A stretch of DNA of 64,000 bases from Nelumbo lutea (lineage: Eukaryota; Streptophyta; Magnoliopsida; Proteales; Nelumbonaceae), in assembly GCA_022828595.1 (NCBI GenBank), contig JAKGHH010000003.1, positions 10,540,934-10,604,933 on the forward strand, in the 5' to 3' direction. Position numbers and translations under genes: made by a program. The notes under the pieces were generated by a model that did not search any database, was not told the origin of the DNA, and saw nothing but the letters and a program-made list of their open reading frames with translations. Shown piece by piece: positions 60,981-64,000 of this stretch (the first letter of the stretch is position 1; each line of letters begins with the position of its first letter).

Positions 60981-62995
60981 AGAAAATCTGAATTCCTTGT
61001 ATGCATGACCGGGTTGCTTTTGCTTGTTGTTTGTTTATTTATTTCCAAATGAATTCCAGCTGATTGTTTCCAACATTTTTTTATACTCTTTTTTTTTTTT
61101 TTCAGAATTACATCAATTCTAGGGCAAATCTCTTAAATTATCCTGAAATTGACTTATTCTACCTTTACTATTTACAAATTATCTTAAAGTAGTCCTAAAT
61201 TTTTTCACAATTGATTAAATTCTCCCCTACCGTCATCATCCGCTAAAATTCCATCGCATGATGTTATGTGATGAATAATTTTTTTAAAACCCAATATTAC
61301 CCTTTTATGGTCAATTTTGCCTTTCTTTATTCTTCAAAGTTTTAAAATAAAACTGACTCTTGCTCAAACGAGGGATGCATGTGGACCCAATTATAGAAGC
61401 CTCAAACGAGGGATTTGTAGACTTGCCCTTGAGCACAACAATAAATCTAATTACTTGTCCGGATTTTGTTTTAGAGGATTGATGCTACTGCCAATATGTG
61501 GACTTGCATCTCTGTTGTGCTTTAATGTACAACACTCTTATGTCATCTAGGCCAAATATAGAAGGGTTTCTTTTCATCACCCTTATTTCTTAATCCCCAC
61601 TTCCAAACCTGACCCAAATCAGATACCAAACTGATCTACAGTCCCATGCTTTAGATTTCCGATAAAAATTTCAACGTCTCTACCAAAACTGTTAATAGAT
61701 TTTTTATATTAGTCTATGCAGGGGAAAACTTTTGATATTTTTATTTTGTTTTATTCTTACAATTCTGCTAAAAGTGATAAGGCATGAATGCTAAAAGTGA
61801 TAAGGCATGAAAGCTTGGGTGTGAGGCCGTTATATAATGGGAGCAGAAGTGGGGAGGTTGTTCTAGTTTTCAGATGGAGAAATAATAAGGTGTTATTCAA
61901 ATGTTTCATTTTAAAAATTTAAAGAAAAATGATAAATAAAATAGTCTTTTTTCAAATTTTTCCGTTAACCCGATCTGTTGAGAGGGGGAGGATGTATTCA
62001 GTTATCATAAAATTTAAAAGTATTTTAAGACGACAGCTGGCAGGAGCATGTGGAATGGAATTTAATCATGATGTCAGCAACTTTTCTTTTATTTGTTGAT
62101 GGATTGGAGGATAAGGTATCCAAAAAAGTTTTTACTTTTTTTTTTTTTTGTTTTTCTTTTTATTTGATTCAAAATAAAACTTAAAAAGGTTTCCAAAAAA
62201 TTCAACTTCAAACTTTGAAGGTCGAATCTTATAGGACCCACATAAGTCAAAAGAGAGTTGTTGACATTCTCCAGCTGGGTCAAAAATCCTCTTGCTTTCT
62301 CTCACAAATGACAAAATTAATCAATGAAAGGAAGCGACGAGTGCATTAGTTCACAACTCATCACATACAAAGCAAAACAATAACGAGGCACGTAATTAAT
62401 CTCATTCAAATATCATCATCGTCATACAAATACAATACAACCACCACTGAACTGGATTGTACCATTCAAAGGAAAGCCACACTTGGTTCAACACTCACAC
62501 GAATATTCATGGCTCATGATGTTATAGAATTAATGAAAACACATCTGTTGGAGGTTGGAGATTATCTATCTGGTTACATGCATGCTCACTTGACCTTCTC
62601 TCTTTTTATCTGCTTCAAGTCATGGGTATATTTATTTTCCTTTGAAGCTGGAGATTAATTATTGATGAAACCAAGCTAGTAATAATCCACACTGCTAACT
62701 GCTGAGCTTAGTCAAGCATTTTACCACTCACTGTTAATAATTTTGTGTGTAATAAATAACCATACGATTTTAGCCATTCAATACATTCAAGTTTTCTTCA
62801 AACATTATGTCTTGTGTGGTAAAGGCCCGAGATTCTTCTTGGCAAATTAAATGGGCCCCCTCACAGGGACTTAGATTGCTGGATGTCACTTATTCCATGG
62901 TGGAAGATAAGCCCAATAAACGTAACACCCAATGGAGGAATCACCTCAACCCTCAGGTTATAAAAGCCTCAGTTCCTTACTACGTCAAATATTGT
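60981..62995. other. intergenic region upstream of the exonuclease-like gene
   Basis: About 61115-61310 (GGGCAAATCTCTTAAATTATCC ... TTTTTTAAAACCCAATATTACCC) reads like one end of a MULE-type MITE without a partner. 61770-61812 contains a tandem duplication of TGCTAAAAGTGATAAGGCATGAA. Otherwise AT-rich with no gene. Confidence 0.4.
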
Positions 62996-63004
62996 CTATA
63001 AATA
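62995..63004 (+). promoter_or_regulatory. TATA box of the exonuclease-like gene
   Basis: GTCTATAAATACCC about 100 bp before the ATG at 63100, followed by a C-rich stretch; a canonical plant TATA context. Confidence 0.65.
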
Positions 63005-63099
63005 CCCTCCCACGACCCTCCCCATTCAGCAGCAGATCCTCCAGTTTTCAGTTTTTAAATTTGCCTCTCTTGTGCGCATCAAAGTTAATAGCAGCTATC

Positions 63100-64000
63100 A
63101 TGGACAATAGAATTGAATCTTCTGAAACTCTAAGGTACACTCTCTCTCTCTTTCTCTCGTATAATCTTCTGGGGTTTTATATATATACTCATACTCTCAT
63201 AAATTAAAATGGGTGTTTGAAAAAAAAAAAAAAAGAGAAAAACTTACCCAAAGACTACCTTATTGCTACCTGCAGGAACAAGTGTGGTGCATGCTTCAGA
63301 CAGTTTAACAAAGTGGAGCACTTGGTGGATCACATGAGGACCTCATATCACTCGGTTCATGAGCCCATGTGTGGAATCTGTAGAAAGCATTGCCGCTCTT
63401 TCGAATCATTAAGGGAGCATCTTATAGGTTGGTATCGATCGAGTATCAACCCAACCCAAACTAAACCAAATGCTACTACGACAACTTCTATCTTGAACTG
63501 GCCATGCATTAAGTTAACTTTTTTTTCTTTATATATGCTCACCTACGAGACATGACGACGCACTTACGCTTAGTTGCTTTTGAAGGCCCACTGCCAAAGG
63601 TGGAATGTGCAAGAATATTTGGCGTCAGAGGATGCAACATCTGCTTAACCATTCTCGACACCCCTAATGCTCTTAGGGCTCACCGAGGAGCATGCCAACT
63701 CTCCCGAGTGTCTCCCGTAAACGCTGCTCTCGATCTATCTACCTCTGCAAATTAATTAATTAAGCATGAAAGCAGTAACTTATATTAATTCTATATATAC
63801 AATAAAATAATTAATAATAATATATCTTCTGTTTCTGCTTCCAGCAGGGTTTGCTTTCTCGAATGTCCAACTTGGGAATAAAAGACGATCTTCTCAAAGT
63901 GGATGGTGGAAGGATAAAAGGTCCACAAGTAGTTGCACTAGGTTGCAAAATGGTTGGTGGTGGCAGTGATGGCTCACTGGATCTCTGTGCTAGAGTTTGC
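63100..64000 (+). CDS. C2H2 zinc-finger / RNA exonuclease 4-like protein, 5' part
   Basis: Exons 63100-63134, 63276-63427, 63586-63716 and 63848 (or 63845) to beyond the window; GT-AG introns and phases agree. The product starts MDNRIESSETLR. Finger segments follow: CGACFRQFNKVEHLVDHMRT, CGICRKHCRSFESLREHL and CNICLTILDTPNALRAH. Exon 4 begins the DEDDh exonuclease-like domain (VVALGCKMVGGGSDGSLDLC). In active REX4-type nucleases the corresponding block carries the catalytic D-x-E (..DCEMVG..); here it reads GCK, and I recall plant members of this group sharing that change, so this branch may bind RNA rather than cut it, or use other residues. The rest of the domain lies outside the window. 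A small, intact-looking gene with its own TATA box. Confidence 0.88.

Overview
The window is nuclear DNA from a flowering plant, most likely a woody eudicot; I cannot name the species. The reasons are GT-AG split genes of plant-specific families (an SBT5/AIR3-type subtilase, a kinesin-light-chain-related TPR protein, a Raf-like kinase of the HT1 type, a plant C2H2/exonuclease-like protein), a nuclear-type tRNA-Leu(TAG), AT-rich gene-poor spacers, and dense nested plant transposons.

Layout. 0-10 kb is repeats: a 1.55 kb solo LTR (455-2005, perfect TSD), then a decayed minus-strand LTR retrotransposon (about 3.86-9.16 kb) whose right-hand LTR is split by a 1.8 kb Helitron and whose interior holds a TIR element. 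10.1-15.4 kb is a Mutator-like element with long TIRs and a near-perfect 9-bp TSD. It carries most of a D-type cyclin gene, later broken by a small Ty1/copia element inserted in a cyclin exon (perfect 5-bp TSD). 16.9-26.2 kb is gene space: the subtilase (+, 11 exons) and the KLCR gene (-, two coding exons plus a 5'-UTR intron). 27.9-34.9 kb holds the tRNA and a dense set of MITE-like elements, a small Helitron and one solo LTR. 36.4-41.7 kb is the kinase gene (-, 3 exons with 2 kb introns). 43-51 kb is repeats, including a second solo LTR of the same family in opposite orientation. 51.2-59.0 kb is a large foldback element: long inverted arms with inner minisatellites, a broken GRF-type zinc-finger gene, and a GC-rich array of about 13 units of roughly 308 bp arranged as two opposed blocks. 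59-63 kb is intergenic with two notable hairpin structures. The window ends inside a gene for a C2H2 zinc-finger/exonuclease-like protein (+, from 63100).

The genes do not form a pathway. The kinase, KLCR, subtilase and exonuclease-like genes look like ordinary housekeeping or signalling loci separated by transposon blocks. The most unusual structures are the cyclin-carrying Mutator-like element with its datable nested insertion, and the 7.9 kb foldback element with an inverted satellite-like array and a GRF zinc-finger remnant. Exon boundaries were derived by hand from splice signals, reading phase and family resemblance; no alignment was run.
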